A DNA stretch of 64,000 bases from JALYXV01 sp963791545. GTDB taxonomy: Bacteria > Actinomycetota > Acidimicrobiia > Acidimicrobiales > Palsa-688. Shown in pieces: positions 1 through 8,407 of the stretch. Made by a program: the position numbers and the translations under genes. The stretch lies in the NCBI GenBank assembly GCA_963791545.1, contig CAWBSR010000017.1, positions 619,013 through 683,012 of the forward strand, given 5' to 3'. Below the pieces are notes generated by a model, which ran no database searches, was not told the DNA's origin, and was given only the letters and a program-made list of their open reading frames with translations. The number at the start of each line of letters is the position of its first letter. Position 1 is the stretch's first letter.

Positions 1-1
1 G

Positions 2-448
2 TCGTTCCTGCTGCAGAACGACCAGACCATCCCGCTGTCGGTGGCGGTGGCCATGCTTTTGAACCTCCTTGCCACCCGGGTCAACCCGACCTCGGTGAAG
101 CCGGGCTCGGCGTTGGGGCCATTCTCCCGGCTGTCATACGCCGAGAAGGCTCAGGCGTTCAAGCTGCTGGAAGAGACCGAGTCCGATTTGGTGAGCGCCC
201 TCGACCTGCAGCTGCCGGCACCGTTGCGGGGGTCGGTGTCGGGCGTGCTCAAGTTCGTCGGGGGGTCACTGCTGGAGTTCACCGCCTTCGGCAACTACGC
301 CGAGTGGGCTGTGTTCGACAGGGCGACCCGGCGACTGACGGGACGCCCCGTGGGCTGGGAGCTGTCGGGATACTCGCCCAATGGGATCGTCGATGGCTGG
401 GACGACTTCAAGGGGTATTACCAGGGCCGCCAATCGGTGGCGGACTGA
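2..448 (+). CDS. GMC dehydrogenase small (gamma-type) subunit, 5' truncated by the window edge
   Basis: The reading frame is open from base 2, so the true start lies outside the window; 148 codons are visible, ending in TGA. It shows no catalytic motif. The late segment GRPVGWELSGYSP followed by DGWDDFKGYYQGR resembles the C-terminal part of gluconate 2-dehydrogenase subunit 3-like proteins. In that family the small subunit carries the Tat signal and chaperones or anchors the flavin subunit. The next gene, 16 bases downstream, is a GMC flavoenzyme with a predicted Fe-S site, which is the expected partner. The assignment rests on context and the GYY-type tail; the export signal, if present, is outside the window. 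It could instead be an unrelated conserved protein of GMC operons. Confidence 0.55.
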   Translation, partial: SFLLQNDQTIPLSVAVAMLLNLLATRVNPTSVKPGSALGPFSRLSYAEKAQAFKLLEETESDLVSALDLQLPAPLRGSVSGVLKFVGGSLLEFTAFGNYAEWAVFDRATRRLTGRPVGWELSGYSPNGIVDGWDDFKGYYQGRQSVAD

Positions 449-464
449 GCGGGGGGAAGCCGAC

Positions 465-2240
465 ATGCGCGACGTGATCATCATCGGAGCCGGCGGTGGC
501 GGCGCGGTGGCCGCCAAGGAGCTGGCGGGACGGGGCCTCGACGTCCTGGTCCTGGAGGCGGGCCCGCGGTGGGGGAAGCCCCGAGAGCAGTGGACCCACT
601 TCGAGAACGATGCCAACAACCCCCTCAACGGCTATTTCCGCTTCGGTCCTGGCGACCGGACCAAGCCGTGGTGGTTCCGGGAAACGCCGCAGAACTCTTT
701 CCTGTGGCAGCTCTCCGGCGTCGGAGGCACGACCCAGCACTACTACGGCAACTGCCCCCGGGCCTACCCGGGGGTGTTCACCGGCTATGCCGGGGCCGAC
801 GCCGCGGCCTACGACACCGGTCACCGATTTCCCTTCACCTACGGCGAGTTGGTGCCCTACTACCAGTGGGTCGAGGCCACCCTGCCGGTGCAGACGGCGG
901 CCATGGGGACCAAGGAGCGGGTCTTTTTCGACGGGTGCGAGAAGCTGGGCATCCCCGTGCAGGCGACCAAGACGACCCACCACAGCTGCTACCGGCCCCA
1001 GGAGAACGCAATCCTGCAGCCCGGAGGTACCGCGGGTCGGACCTCCAACCGGTCCCAGCTGTTCCACCCGACCGCCACCGGGTGCACATTCTGCGGGTTC
1101 TGCTTCCAGGGATGCATGGAGCCCATCAACGCTCCCCGGAACCTGTTCGCCAAGCGCTCCACCGACAACAGCTACTTCCCCATGGCGATGACTGCCGATG
1201 CCTGGACGACGTCGGGCAAGGCGGTGACGCTGGTCACCGATGCCTTCGCCACCAGGATCCACCACCAGGTGCACGGCGGCCAGACGGTGGCGACCGGCGT
1301 CAGCTGGCGGGACACCAACACCGGCCACGTCTCCCGTGAAGACTCCAAGGTGGTCGTCATGGCGGGGGGGACCACCGAGAATCCGAGGCTGTGGTTCAAC
1401 AGCGGGCTCCCCAACCCGAACGGCTGGGTGGGCCGGGGCTACACCGACCACTATTTCGACTGGCTCATCGGGTTGTTCGACAAGGACACCAGGTCCTCCA
1501 AAGGCGTCGGCTCCTCGGCGCGGGTGGACTTCCCGGGTCGGGGTGGATTGGAGAACGTGGGGCTGCCCCCAGCCCTGGAAGCATTCACCATGGGCTTCAG
1601 CGACAGCGGCATACGGGGCCAGTACACCAACGGGCCCGATCTACGAGGGCTGTGGGACGGCCCGGCCGGGCGGATGTACGGTGAGGAGCTGAAAGACGCC
1701 ATGATCAATGGCATCGACCGCCTGCTCAACGTGCTCGTCATCACCGACGACGACGTGGAGGCCCAGAACCGGGTCACCCTGTCCGCCTTCCCCGCCGATG
1801 AGCACGGACCGGTGGCCAAGGTCGAGTTTCATCAGCGAGCCCGTTCCCCCCGCACCCATGCCAACCGGGAGTTCCTGGCCAACCAGGCGGCCAAGCTGCT
1901 GCGCGGTGCCGGAGCCAAGAAGGTGATCCGGCTGAACTGGCCGCCGCTTATCCTGCACGTCCAATCGACTATGCGGATGGGATTGTCGGCCGCCAACTCG
2001 GTGCTCGACGCCAACGGCGAGGCCCGGTGGGTCAAGCATTTGTTCATCGCCGACAACTCGGCGCTGTCCAACGCCCTCGGCGGTCCCAACCCGACGCTGA
2101 CCAACCAGGCGTTGGCCACGCGGACCTCGGAAAAGATCTTCCGCACCTACTTCGGCGGCGATCCCTGGGTCGGTCACGAGTCGCCGGTGACCTCGATCGA
2201 CAACAAGGTCACCATGGCGGTGCTCAGCCGGGGGCTGTAG
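465..2240 (+). CDS. GMC-family FAD dehydrogenase catalytic subunit with a predicted Fe-S site
   Basis: This 591-residue protein should oxidise an alcohol or sugar substrate with FAD. The ATG at 465 is chosen because GGGGGGAAG lies just upstream and the dinucleotide-binding fold begins at once (IIIGAGGGGAVAAKELA). The C-terminal GMC signature is present: STMRMG, then IADNSALSNALGGPNPTLTN near the end. Cysteines at about residues 207, 210, 213 and 217 (CTFCGFCFQGC) include the C-x5-C-x3-C spacing known from FAD-dependent glucose dehydrogenases, where it binds a 3Fe-4S cluster passing electrons to a cytochrome. With the small subunit upstream this suggests a membrane-associated respiratory dehydrogenase rather than a soluble oxidase. 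No cytochrome subunit is visible. The substrate is not readable from sequence. Confidence 0.85.
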   Translation: MRDVIIIGAGGGGAVAAKELAGRGLDVLVLEAGPRWGKPREQWTHFENDANNPLNGYFRFGPGDRTKPWWFRETPQNSFLWQLSGVGGTTQHYYGNCPRAYPGVFTGYAGADAAAYDTGHRFPFTYGELVPYYQWVEATLPVQTAAMGTKERVFFDGCEKLGIPVQATKTTHHSCYRPQENAILQPGGTAGRTSNRSQLFHPTATGCTFCGFCFQGCMEPINAPRNLFAKRSTDNSYFPMAMTADAWTTSGKAVTLVTDAFATRIHHQVHGGQTVATGVSWRDTNTGHVSREDSKVVVMAGGTTENPRLWFNSGLPNPNGWVGRGYTDHYFDWLIGLFDKDTRSSKGVGSSARVDFPGRGGLENVGLPPALEAFTMGFSDSGIRGQYTNGPDLRGLWDGPAGRMYGEELKDAMINGIDRLLNVLVITDDDVEAQNRVTLSAFPADEHGPVAKVEFHQRARSPRTHANREFLANQAAKLLRGAGAKKVIRLNWPPLILHVQSTMRMGLSAANSVLDANGEARWVKHLFIADNSALSNALGGPNPTLTNQALATRTSEKIFRTYFGGDPWVGHESPVTSIDNKVTMAVLSRGL

Positions 2241-2270
2241 GGGGTCCTTCGGCCTAAACTGGGCGCCAAG

Positions 2271-2996
2271 ATGAGGCCCCGGGTCGGTATAACCAGCACA
2301 CCGACCCTGTACCTGGATCGCCACATCGACCGGATCAGCCGGTGGTACGTGGAGGCCGTGCTGGGCGCCGGAGGGCTGCCGTTGGTCCTGCCGACCATGG
2401 CACCCGACGACGCCGAAGAGGTTTTGTCGGGCCTGGACGCCCTGCTCCTCACCGGCGGCGGTGACGTGGATCCGGCGCGCTACGGCGAGCAACCGGTTCC
2501 CGAGGTGTATGGCGTGGACCCGGCGCGCGACGACTGGGAACTGGCCCTGGTGCGGGCCGCCGACCGACATCCCATCCTCGGAGTGTGCCGGGGCGCCCAG
2601 TTGCTCAACGTGGCCGCGGGCGGGACCTTGATCCAGCACCTCTCGTCCACCGCCGCCGCCCACCGGCTCCGGGAGCGAGATCAGGAGGTGGTGCACGACG
2701 TCGACGTCGACCCCGACAGCCTCCTGGCCGGGATCGTGGGCCAGCCCCGCCTGGGCGTCAACTCGATCCACCACCAGGCGGTCAAGCGGGTGGGGGAGGG
2801 TTTCCGGGCCGTGGCCTGGGCGGCCGACGGCGTCGTCGAGGCCATTGAGCGCAGCGACGGGGCGCCCGTCGTCGCGATCCAGTGGCACCCCGAGTCGCTG
2901 ACCTACCTTGCCCCCCACCGGCACTTGTTCGGTTGGTTGACCCGGTGTGCGGCACCGGGGCGGCGACCTGGCTTGATCAGGGTGACCGGTGGGTAG
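2271..2996 (+). CDS. Class I glutamine amidotransferase-like gamma-glutamyl hydrolase (PuuD-like, peptidase C26)
   Basis: This 241-residue cytoplasmic hydrolase should cleave gamma-glutamyl amide bonds, as PuuD does for gamma-glutamyl-GABA. The oxyanion strand LLTGGGDVDP, the nucleophile elbow GVCRGAQLLN (Cys near residue 107), NSIHHQAV and the catalytic His-Glu of QWHPES near residue 206 are all present and in order. The length is normal for the family. The ATG at 2271 follows the GMC gene after 30 bases, and no strong Shine-Dalgarno is visible. No putrescine-pathway genes are nearby, so the substrate is unknown; only the fold and chemistry are well supported. Confidence 0.85.
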   Translation: MRPRVGITSTPTLYLDRHIDRISRWYVEAVLGAGGLPLVLPTMAPDDAEEVLSGLDALLLTGGGDVDPARYGEQPVPEVYGVDPARDDWELALVRAADRHPILGVCRGAQLLNVAAGGTLIQHLSSTAAAHRLRERDQEVVHDVDVDPDSLLAGIVGQPRLGVNSIHHQAVKRVGEGFRAVAWAADGVVEAIERSDGAPVVAIQWHPESLTYLAPHRHLFGWLTRCAAPGRRPGLIRVTGG

Positions 2997-3055
2997 CAGT
3001 TCGACACTGACGCGAAACATCTCCCGTCTATCCTGAGCTAGGGGAGGTCCAGATC

Positions 3056-4618
3056 GTGGCCCAAGCACCAGCTTCGCTCACCGAGGACCAGCGCCAGGTT
3101 GCCAGGGTCACCGCGGAGTCCGTTCCGGGGAGCCCCGCCCCGGTCTCGACGATGGCGCCGCTGCCTCCCCACGTCATCGTCATGTTCGGGGCGACCGGCG
3201 ACCTGGCCCGGCGCAAGCTCCTGCCGGGCCTGATGCACCTGGCCCAAGCGGGGCTGCTCCCGGAGTTCCGGGTGATCGGGACCTCTCTCGACGAATACGA
3301 CGACCAGGGCTTCCGGGAGCACGCCCGCGGCGCCTGCGACGAGTTCGGCCGGACCAAGCTCGATTCCGACGAGTGGGCCGGGTTCGCCAGCCGGCTCCAC
3401 TATGTGCCCCAGGGCCGGGGACCCGAAGGGCTGGCGGCCGCCGTCGCTTCGGCCGAGCAGGAGCTCATCGCCCGGGCCCGGCCGACCGGCGACGGTGCGC
3501 CCATCGAGGTCCGGCGGCTGCACTACCTGAGCATCCCGCCCGCCGCCGCCCGGGCGGTGGTCCAGATGCTGAGCCAGGCCGGCTTGGTCGAGCGGTCCCG
3601 AATCATCATGGAGAAGCCATTCGGGACCGACCTGCGCTCCGCCCAGGAGCTCAACGCCATCGTCCACGAGGTGTTCGACGAGACCCAGGTGTACCGGATC
3701 GACCACTTCCTCGGGAAGGAGGCGGCCCAGAACATCCTGGCCTTCCGCTTCGCCAACGGCCTGTTCGAGCCCATCTGGAACCGTGACCACATCGACCACG
3801 TCCAGATCGACGTGCCCGAGACCCTCTCGGTGGGGAGCCGGGGCCAGTTCTACGACGCTACCGGGGTGTTCCGGGACATGGTGGTGACCCACCTGTTCCA
3901 GATCCTGGGATTCATGGCCATGGAGCCACCGACCGCACTGGAGCCGCGCGCCATCAGCGAGGAGAAGAACAAGGTCTTCCGTTCCCTGTGCCCCATCGAC
4001 CCGACCCAGGTGGTGCGGGGCCAGTACGAGGGCTATCGCGACACCCCCGGGGTCGACCCCCACTCATCGACCGAGACCTTCATTGCCCTTCGCTGCGTCA
4101 TCGACAACTGGCGGTGGGCCGGGGTTCCGTTCTTCCTCCGGACCGGCAAACGCATGGCCGAGGGCGCCCGTATCATCTCCATCGCCTTCCGGGAACCACC
4201 CCGGAGCATGTTCCCGACCGGTTCCGGGGTCGGCGCCATGGGGCCCGACCACCTGACCTTCGACCTGGCCGACTCCTCCAAGCTGTCGCTGTCGTTCTAC
4301 GGCAAACGACCCGGCCCGGGCATGAAGCTGGACAAGCTGAGCTTGCAGTTCGCGCTCCAGGAGACGAGCTACGAGGGCGACGTGCTGGAGGCCTACGAAC
4401 GGTTGATCCACGATGCCATGAGCGGTGACCACACATTGTTCACGACCGCGGAAGGCATCGAACGGCTGTGGGAGGTGGCGACGCCGCTGCAGGAGAACCC
4501 GCCCCCGGCGCACTCCTATCAGCAGGGTTCCTGGGGGCCGGAGGCCATGCACAAGTTGATCAGCCCCCACCAGTGGCGCCTCCCCTTCCAACGGGGCTGG
4601 CGCAACGCCGCCAAGTGA
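3056..4618 (+). CDS. zwf: Glucose-6-phosphate 1-dehydrogenase
   Basis: This 520-residue enzyme oxidises glucose 6-phosphate to 6-phosphoglucono-lactone with NADP, the entry step of the oxidative pentose phosphate pathway. The Rossmann motif FGATGDLARRKLLPG starts near residue 43 and the active-site signature RIDHFLGKEAAQN lies near residues 214-226. The family C-terminal beta domain is complete. The GTG start at 3056 is preceded by GGGGAGG at 3041-3047. About 40 extra N-terminal residues precede the fold, so an internal ATG at MAPLPPHV is a possible alternative start. It stands alone; 6-phosphogluconolactonase, opcA and tal, often clustered with actinobacterial zwf, are not adjacent. Confidence 0.95.
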   Translation: MAQAPASLTEDQRQVARVTAESVPGSPAPVSTMAPLPPHVIVMFGATGDLARRKLLPGLMHLAQAGLLPEFRVIGTSLDEYDDQGFREHARGACDEFGRTKLDSDEWAGFASRLHYVPQGRGPEGLAAAVASAEQELIARARPTGDGAPIEVRRLHYLSIPPAAARAVVQMLSQAGLVERSRIIMEKPFGTDLRSAQELNAIVHEVFDETQVYRIDHFLGKEAAQNILAFRFANGLFEPIWNRDHIDHVQIDVPETLSVGSRGQFYDATGVFRDMVVTHLFQILGFMAMEPPTALEPRAISEEKNKVFRSLCPIDPTQVVRGQYEGYRDTPGVDPHSSTETFIALRCVIDNWRWAGVPFFLRTGKRMAEGARIISIAFREPPRSMFPTGSGVGAMGPDHLTFDLADSSKLSLSFYGKRPGPGMKLDKLSLQFALQETSYEGDVLEAYERLIHDAMSGDHTLFTTAEGIERLWEVATPLQENPPPAHSYQQGSWGPEAMHKLISPHQWRLPFQRGWRNAAK

Positions 4619-4626
4619 CCCCTTCT

Positions 4627-4705
4627 GGGTGCGGTTTGTGTCTTTGGGCGTGGCGTATACCGGTATCTCCGGGTTAGGCCACGCCCAAAGCGATGAACCA
4701 CACCC
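4627..4705. repeat. Long imperfect palindrome (nested hairpin), possible terminator of zwf or repeat element
   Basis: CTTTGGGCGTGGC at 4642-4654 is perfectly complementary to 4678-4690 across a 23-base loop. A second arm, GGGTGCGGTT at 4627-4636, pairs with AACCACACCC at 4696-4705 with one mismatch, separated from the inner stem by five unpaired bases on each side. It lies just after the zwf stop. No T-run follows on either strand, so a classical intrinsic terminator is only one option. A mobile REP/MITE-like unit or a protein-binding palindrome are others. Confidence 0.6.
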
Positions 4706-4824
4706 AAACCCGGTTGTCGGAGCCGACCGCGGCCCGGGGTTAGCCTCGGTGGCCGCGTGGCCACCTTCCGCCGCCTGACACCGATGCCCACCCCGCCCCT
4801 TTCCTCCGCCCTTTCTCGTCCCGC

Positions 4825-7395
4825 GTGACCGCGACCGCACCGGCCGACGTGGTGGCGGGGTACCGCCCGCCTGGGGACGCCTTCGACGAGATGGTCGACG
4901 GCGACGGGCGGCTCCGGGAGCACTGGGAGCGGGTCGGCCAGGTGCTCGACGGCCTGGGGCTGGCGGAGCTGCAGCGGCGGCGGGCCGAGGTGACCCGGCT
5001 GCTCGACGACGACGGCGTCACCTACAACGTGTACGGCCGCCACCGCGAGGTCGCCCCCCGATGGCGCCTGGACCCGGTGCCGGTGCTGGTCACCAGCGAG
5101 GAGTGGGCCCGCATTGAGAGCGGGGTCATCCAGCGCTGCGAGCTCCTCAACGCGATCCTCGCCGACCTCTACGGCCCCCGGGAGCTCCTGCGCCGGGGCT
5201 GGTTGCCCCGGGAGCTGATCTTCGACCACCCCGGCTTCCTGCGCCCGTGCGACGGGATTTTCCTGCCCGGAGCCCATCAGCTGTTCACGGTGGCCGTGGA
5301 TTTGGCTCGCGACGCGGCGGGCACCACCTGGGTGCTGGCCGACCGCACCCAGGCGCCGTCGGGGGCGGGCTACGCCATCGAGAACCGGGTCGTGATGTCC
5401 CGGGTGTTCCCCAGTCTCTACCGCGATGCCCAGGTGCACCGGCTGGCCCCGTTCACCCGGGCCCTGCGGTCCGGTTTGCAGGCGGTGGCGCCACCTGGCG
5501 TCGCCGACCCCCGCATCGTGGTGCTCACCCCGGGGGCCCAGAGCGAGACCGCCTTCGAGCATGCCTTCCTCGCCTCCCACCTCGGGTACCCGCTCGTCGA
5601 AGGGGCCGACCTGGTGGTGCAGGGGGGGCGGGTGTGGATGCGATCCCTCGGGCGGCTGGAACCGGTGGACGTCATCCTGCGCCGGGTGGACGCCTGGTTC
5701 TGCGACTCCCTGGAGCTGCGGGCCCGGTCCTACCTGGGCGTCCCCGGCTTGGTCGAGGCGTGCCGCCGGGGGACGGTGTCGGTGGTCAACACCTTAGGGA
5801 GCGGGGTCCTGGAGAACCCTGGGCTGGCGGTGTTCCTACCCCGGCTGGCCGAGCGGTTGCTGGGTGAGTCGCTGGAGCTGCCGTCGGTGCCCACCTGGTG
5901 GTGCGGAGAGCCCGCCGGGTTGAGCCACGTGCTGGCCCACCTCGACGAGTTGGTCATCAAGCCCACCGCGAGGGCCGAAGGCGGAGTCCCGGGGGCGGTG
6001 TTCGGGTGGCAGATCAGCGGTTCCGAGCGTGACCAGCTGCGACGGCGGGTCGAGGCCCGGCCCCACCGCTGGGTCGGCCAGGCGCAGATGGCGCTGGCCT
6101 CGGTACCCACCGTCAGCGACGGGGGCCTGCTGGCCCAGCGCAGCATCGTGCGGGCCTTCGCGGTGGCTCGGGGCGACTCCTATCTGGTCATGCCCGGGGG
6201 CCTGACGCGGGTGGCCGCCCACCAGGGGGCGGCCATAACCAACCAGGCGGGGGCCGTCAGCAAGGACACCTGGGTGCTGGCGTCAGAACCCGAGCAGATG
6301 GCGGGCCTGTGGCTGTCCCCGGGGCCGGCCGTGGCGGCGGTGGAGGCCGAGGCATCCATTTCGTCCCGGTCCGCCGAGAACATCTTCTGGCTGGGCCGCT
6401 ATGCCGAACGGGCCGAGGGCGTGCTGCGGGTGCTGCGGGTGGTGCACGACCGGCGCAACGACTTCGCCGACGGCACCAACCCGGCGGGCACCGCCTGCGT
6501 ACAGGTGCTGCTGGCCGCCTTGACCGAGGTGACGGCGACCTATCCCGGCTTCGCCGAGCCGGGCCAGGCCGGACAGTCGGCGCTGGCCGACCCGGGCCCG
6601 GAGCTCCAGTCGCTGGCCACGGCCGCCGACCGGCCGGGCACGCTCGCGTTTGCCGTGCGCCGGATGCTCGAAGCCGCCCACGCGGCGCGCGACCAGCTGT
6701 CGCTCGACACCTGGCTGGTGATCGCCTCGCTGCAGCGCGACCTCTTGGAAGTGCCGTCGCTGGAAAGGGCCACCTTGCAGCGGGTGCTGGTCAGCCTGCT
6801 GGCCCTGTCGGGATTGGGGGCGGAAAGCCTGGTCCGGGACCCCGCCTGGCGGTTCATGGACGCCGGGCGTCGCCTGGAACGGGGCGCCCATCTGGCCGCC
6901 CTGCTGCGGGCCACCGTCACCATCGAGCGGGACAATGCCACCGACAGCCTCATCCTGGAGTCGCTGTTGATCGCAGCCGAGAGCATCATCACCTACCGGC
7001 GCCGCTACCGGTCCCACGCCCAGTTGGAGACGGTGCTGGACCTCCTGTTGCTGGACCCCGACAATCCCCGCTCCCTCAGCTTCCAGCTGGGCCGGCTGCT
7101 CGACGATCTGCAGGCCCTGCCCGGCCATCCGGGGCCGGGGCGGGTGTCGGCGGCCGAGAAGCTGGCCCTCGAGGCGTGGACGGCACTGCGAATCGCGGAC
7201 ACCGCCCAGCTGGCCCAATCCCAGGAGTCGAAACGGGCCGCCCTCGACGGTTTCCTGTTGGGCATCGAACAGCGGCTGTACGCGGCCGCGGACGCCTTGG
7301 CCGCCCAGCACTTCGTGGCCGCGCTGCCCCAGCAGGATCTGGCCACGCCGGCCGATTCGAGGGCGGCCCGGGCGTCGCACCGGTTCCTGCCGTGA
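4825..7395 (+). CDS. Fusion of circularly permuted ATP-grasp and alpha-E domains
   Basis: This 856-residue protein joins two modules that are often separate. Residues 1 to about 490 match the circularly permuted ATP-grasp family (DUF404/DUF407), with NVYG, NAILADLYGPRELL, NTLGSGVLENPGLAVFL and ELVIKPTARAEGG. From about 508 the alpha-E helical domain (DUF403) begins with SAENIFWLGRYAERAEGVLR and runs to about 830. The GTG at 4825 is the start; no strong ribosome site precedes it. It overlaps the following transglutaminase gene by four bases, the well-known partner of these domains. The family is predicted to be an amidoligase system that synthesises or attaches a peptide, but no member's product is firmly established. 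No Anbu peptidase gene is adjacent. Confidence 0.9.
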   Translation: MTATAPADVVAGYRPPGDAFDEMVDGDGRLREHWERVGQVLDGLGLAELQRRRAEVTRLLDDDGVTYNVYGRHREVAPRWRLDPVPVLVTSEEWARIESGVIQRCELLNAILADLYGPRELLRRGWLPRELIFDHPGFLRPCDGIFLPGAHQLFTVAVDLARDAAGTTWVLADRTQAPSGAGYAIENRVVMSRVFPSLYRDAQVHRLAPFTRALRSGLQAVAPPGVADPRIVVLTPGAQSETAFEHAFLASHLGYPLVEGADLVVQGGRVWMRSLGRLEPVDVILRRVDAWFCDSLELRARSYLGVPGLVEACRRGTVSVVNTLGSGVLENPGLAVFLPRLAERLLGESLELPSVPTWWCGEPAGLSHVLAHLDELVIKPTARAEGGVPGAVFGWQISGSERDQLRRRVEARPHRWVGQAQMALASVPTVSDGGLLAQRSIVRAFAVARGDSYLVMPGGLTRVAAHQGAAITNQAGAVSKDTWVLASEPEQMAGLWLSPGPAVAAVEAEASISSRSAENIFWLGRYAERAEGVLRVLRVVHDRRNDFADGTNPAGTACVQVLLAALTEVTATYPGFAEPGQAGQSALADPGPELQSLATAADRPGTLAFAVRRMLEAAHAARDQLSLDTWLVIASLQRDLLEVPSLERATLQRVLVSLLALSGLGAESLVRDPAWRFMDAGRRLERGAHLAALLRATVTIERDNATDSLILESLLIAAESIITYRRRYRSHAQLETVLDLLLLDPDNPRSLSFQLGRLLDDLQALPGHPGPGRVSAAEKLALEAWTALRIADTAQLAQSQESKRAALDGFLLGIEQRLYAAADALAAQHFVAALPQQDLATPADSRAARASHRFLP

Positions 7396-8273
7396 AGTAC
7401 CGGGTCGCCCACACGACCGCCTACCGCTACGCCGACGACGTGTCCTCGAGCTACGGCCAGTTTCATCTCCTGCCGCGCGACCTGGCCGGTCAGCACTGCG
7501 AGCGTTCCGAGGTTGTCATCGAGCCCCGACCCGACGATTACCGGGAGCGGTCCGATTTCTTCGGGAACCGGATGGCCTATTTCGAGATCGGCTCCCCGCA
7601 CCGGAGCCTGTCGGTGAGCACGACCAGTTGGGTCGAGGTGTCGGACAGCGCCCGGCGGGACGCGGTGGCGGCGTTGGAGGCTGCCGGGACCTCGTGGGAA
7701 CAGGCTCGGGTGGGAGCGCCCGCCGCCGATCCGGAGGGGTCGGAGTTCCTGCTGGACTCGCCTCTCGTGGCCGGGTCCGGCGAACTGGCGGCCTACGGGC
7801 GGGCGATCTTCACCAAAGGGCGCCCGATGGTCGAGGCGCTGACTGATCTCGCGGTGCAGGTCCACGACCAGTTCGCATTCCGGCCCGGCGCCACCAAGGT
7901 GAGCACCACCGCCGCCGAAGTGCTGGTGCAGCGCCAAGGGGTCTGCCAGGATTTCGCCCACCTGGTGATCGGCTGCCTGCGATCGCTGGGGTTGGCGGCC
8001 CGTTACGTAAGCGGCTATCTGGAGACCCTGCCGCCTCCCGGCCGGGCCCGCCTGCAGGGCGCCGACGTCTCCCACGCTTGGGCCTCGGTCCTGGTGCCGG
8101 GGATGGGCTGGTTCGACGTCGACCCCACCAACCGGCATTTGGTCAACGAGCACTACGTTGTGACGGCGTGGGGTCGTGACTACAGCGACGTGCCCCCCCT
8201 CAAGGGCGTCATCTTCACGGAGGGGACCGAACACGACCTCGAGGTGCTGGTGGACGTCATCCGGGAGGACTGA
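7392..8273 (+). CDS. Transglutaminase-like cysteine protease
   Basis: This 293-residue protein begins with the bacterial transglutaminase N-terminal domain (KYRVAHTTAYRYADDVSSSY) and continues with the transglutaminase/protease core. The catalytic Cys is in QGVCQDFAHLVIGCLRSLG near residue 185, His in SHAWASVLVP near 228 and Asp in WFDVDPTN near 243. The GTG at 7392 overlaps the upstream TGA (GTGA), so the two genes are translationally coupled. In this conserved pairing the enzyme is thought to hydrolyse or transfer an amide or peptide bond made by the ATP-grasp partner. There is no signal peptide, so both should act in the cytoplasm. Confidence 0.9.
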   Translation: MKYRVAHTTAYRYADDVSSSYGQFHLLPRDLAGQHCERSEVVIEPRPDDYRERSDFFGNRMAYFEIGSPHRSLSVSTTSWVEVSDSARRDAVAALEAAGTSWEQARVGAPAADPEGSEFLLDSPLVAGSGELAAYGRAIFTKGRPMVEALTDLAVQVHDQFAFRPGATKVSTTAAEVLVQRQGVCQDFAHLVIGCLRSLGLAARYVSGYLETLPPPGRARLQGADVSHAWASVLVPGMGWFDVDPTNRHLVNEHYVVTAWGRDYSDVPPLKGVIFTEGTEHDLEVLVDVIRED

Positions 8274-8310
8274 GCGGGGCCGGGCGGGAGCCCCCAGAGA
8301 GGGGCACCAC

Positions 8311-8324
8311 GCCGGCCAGCCGGC
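8311..8324. terminator. Short GC hairpin between convergent genes
   Basis: GCCGGC at 8311-8316 and GCCGGC at 8319-8324 can pair around two bases in the 134-base gap between the convergent transglutaminase and secreted-protein genes. No T-run follows, so the terminator role is only positional inference. Nothing else was seen in this gap. Confidence 0.2.
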
Positions 8325-8407
8325 CTGGTTGCGCCGCCGTCACGGCTCGACCATCGGGCGCCGGTACGCCGGGAGCGTTCTCGACACCGGCCAAAGCGCT
8401 CGGGTTG

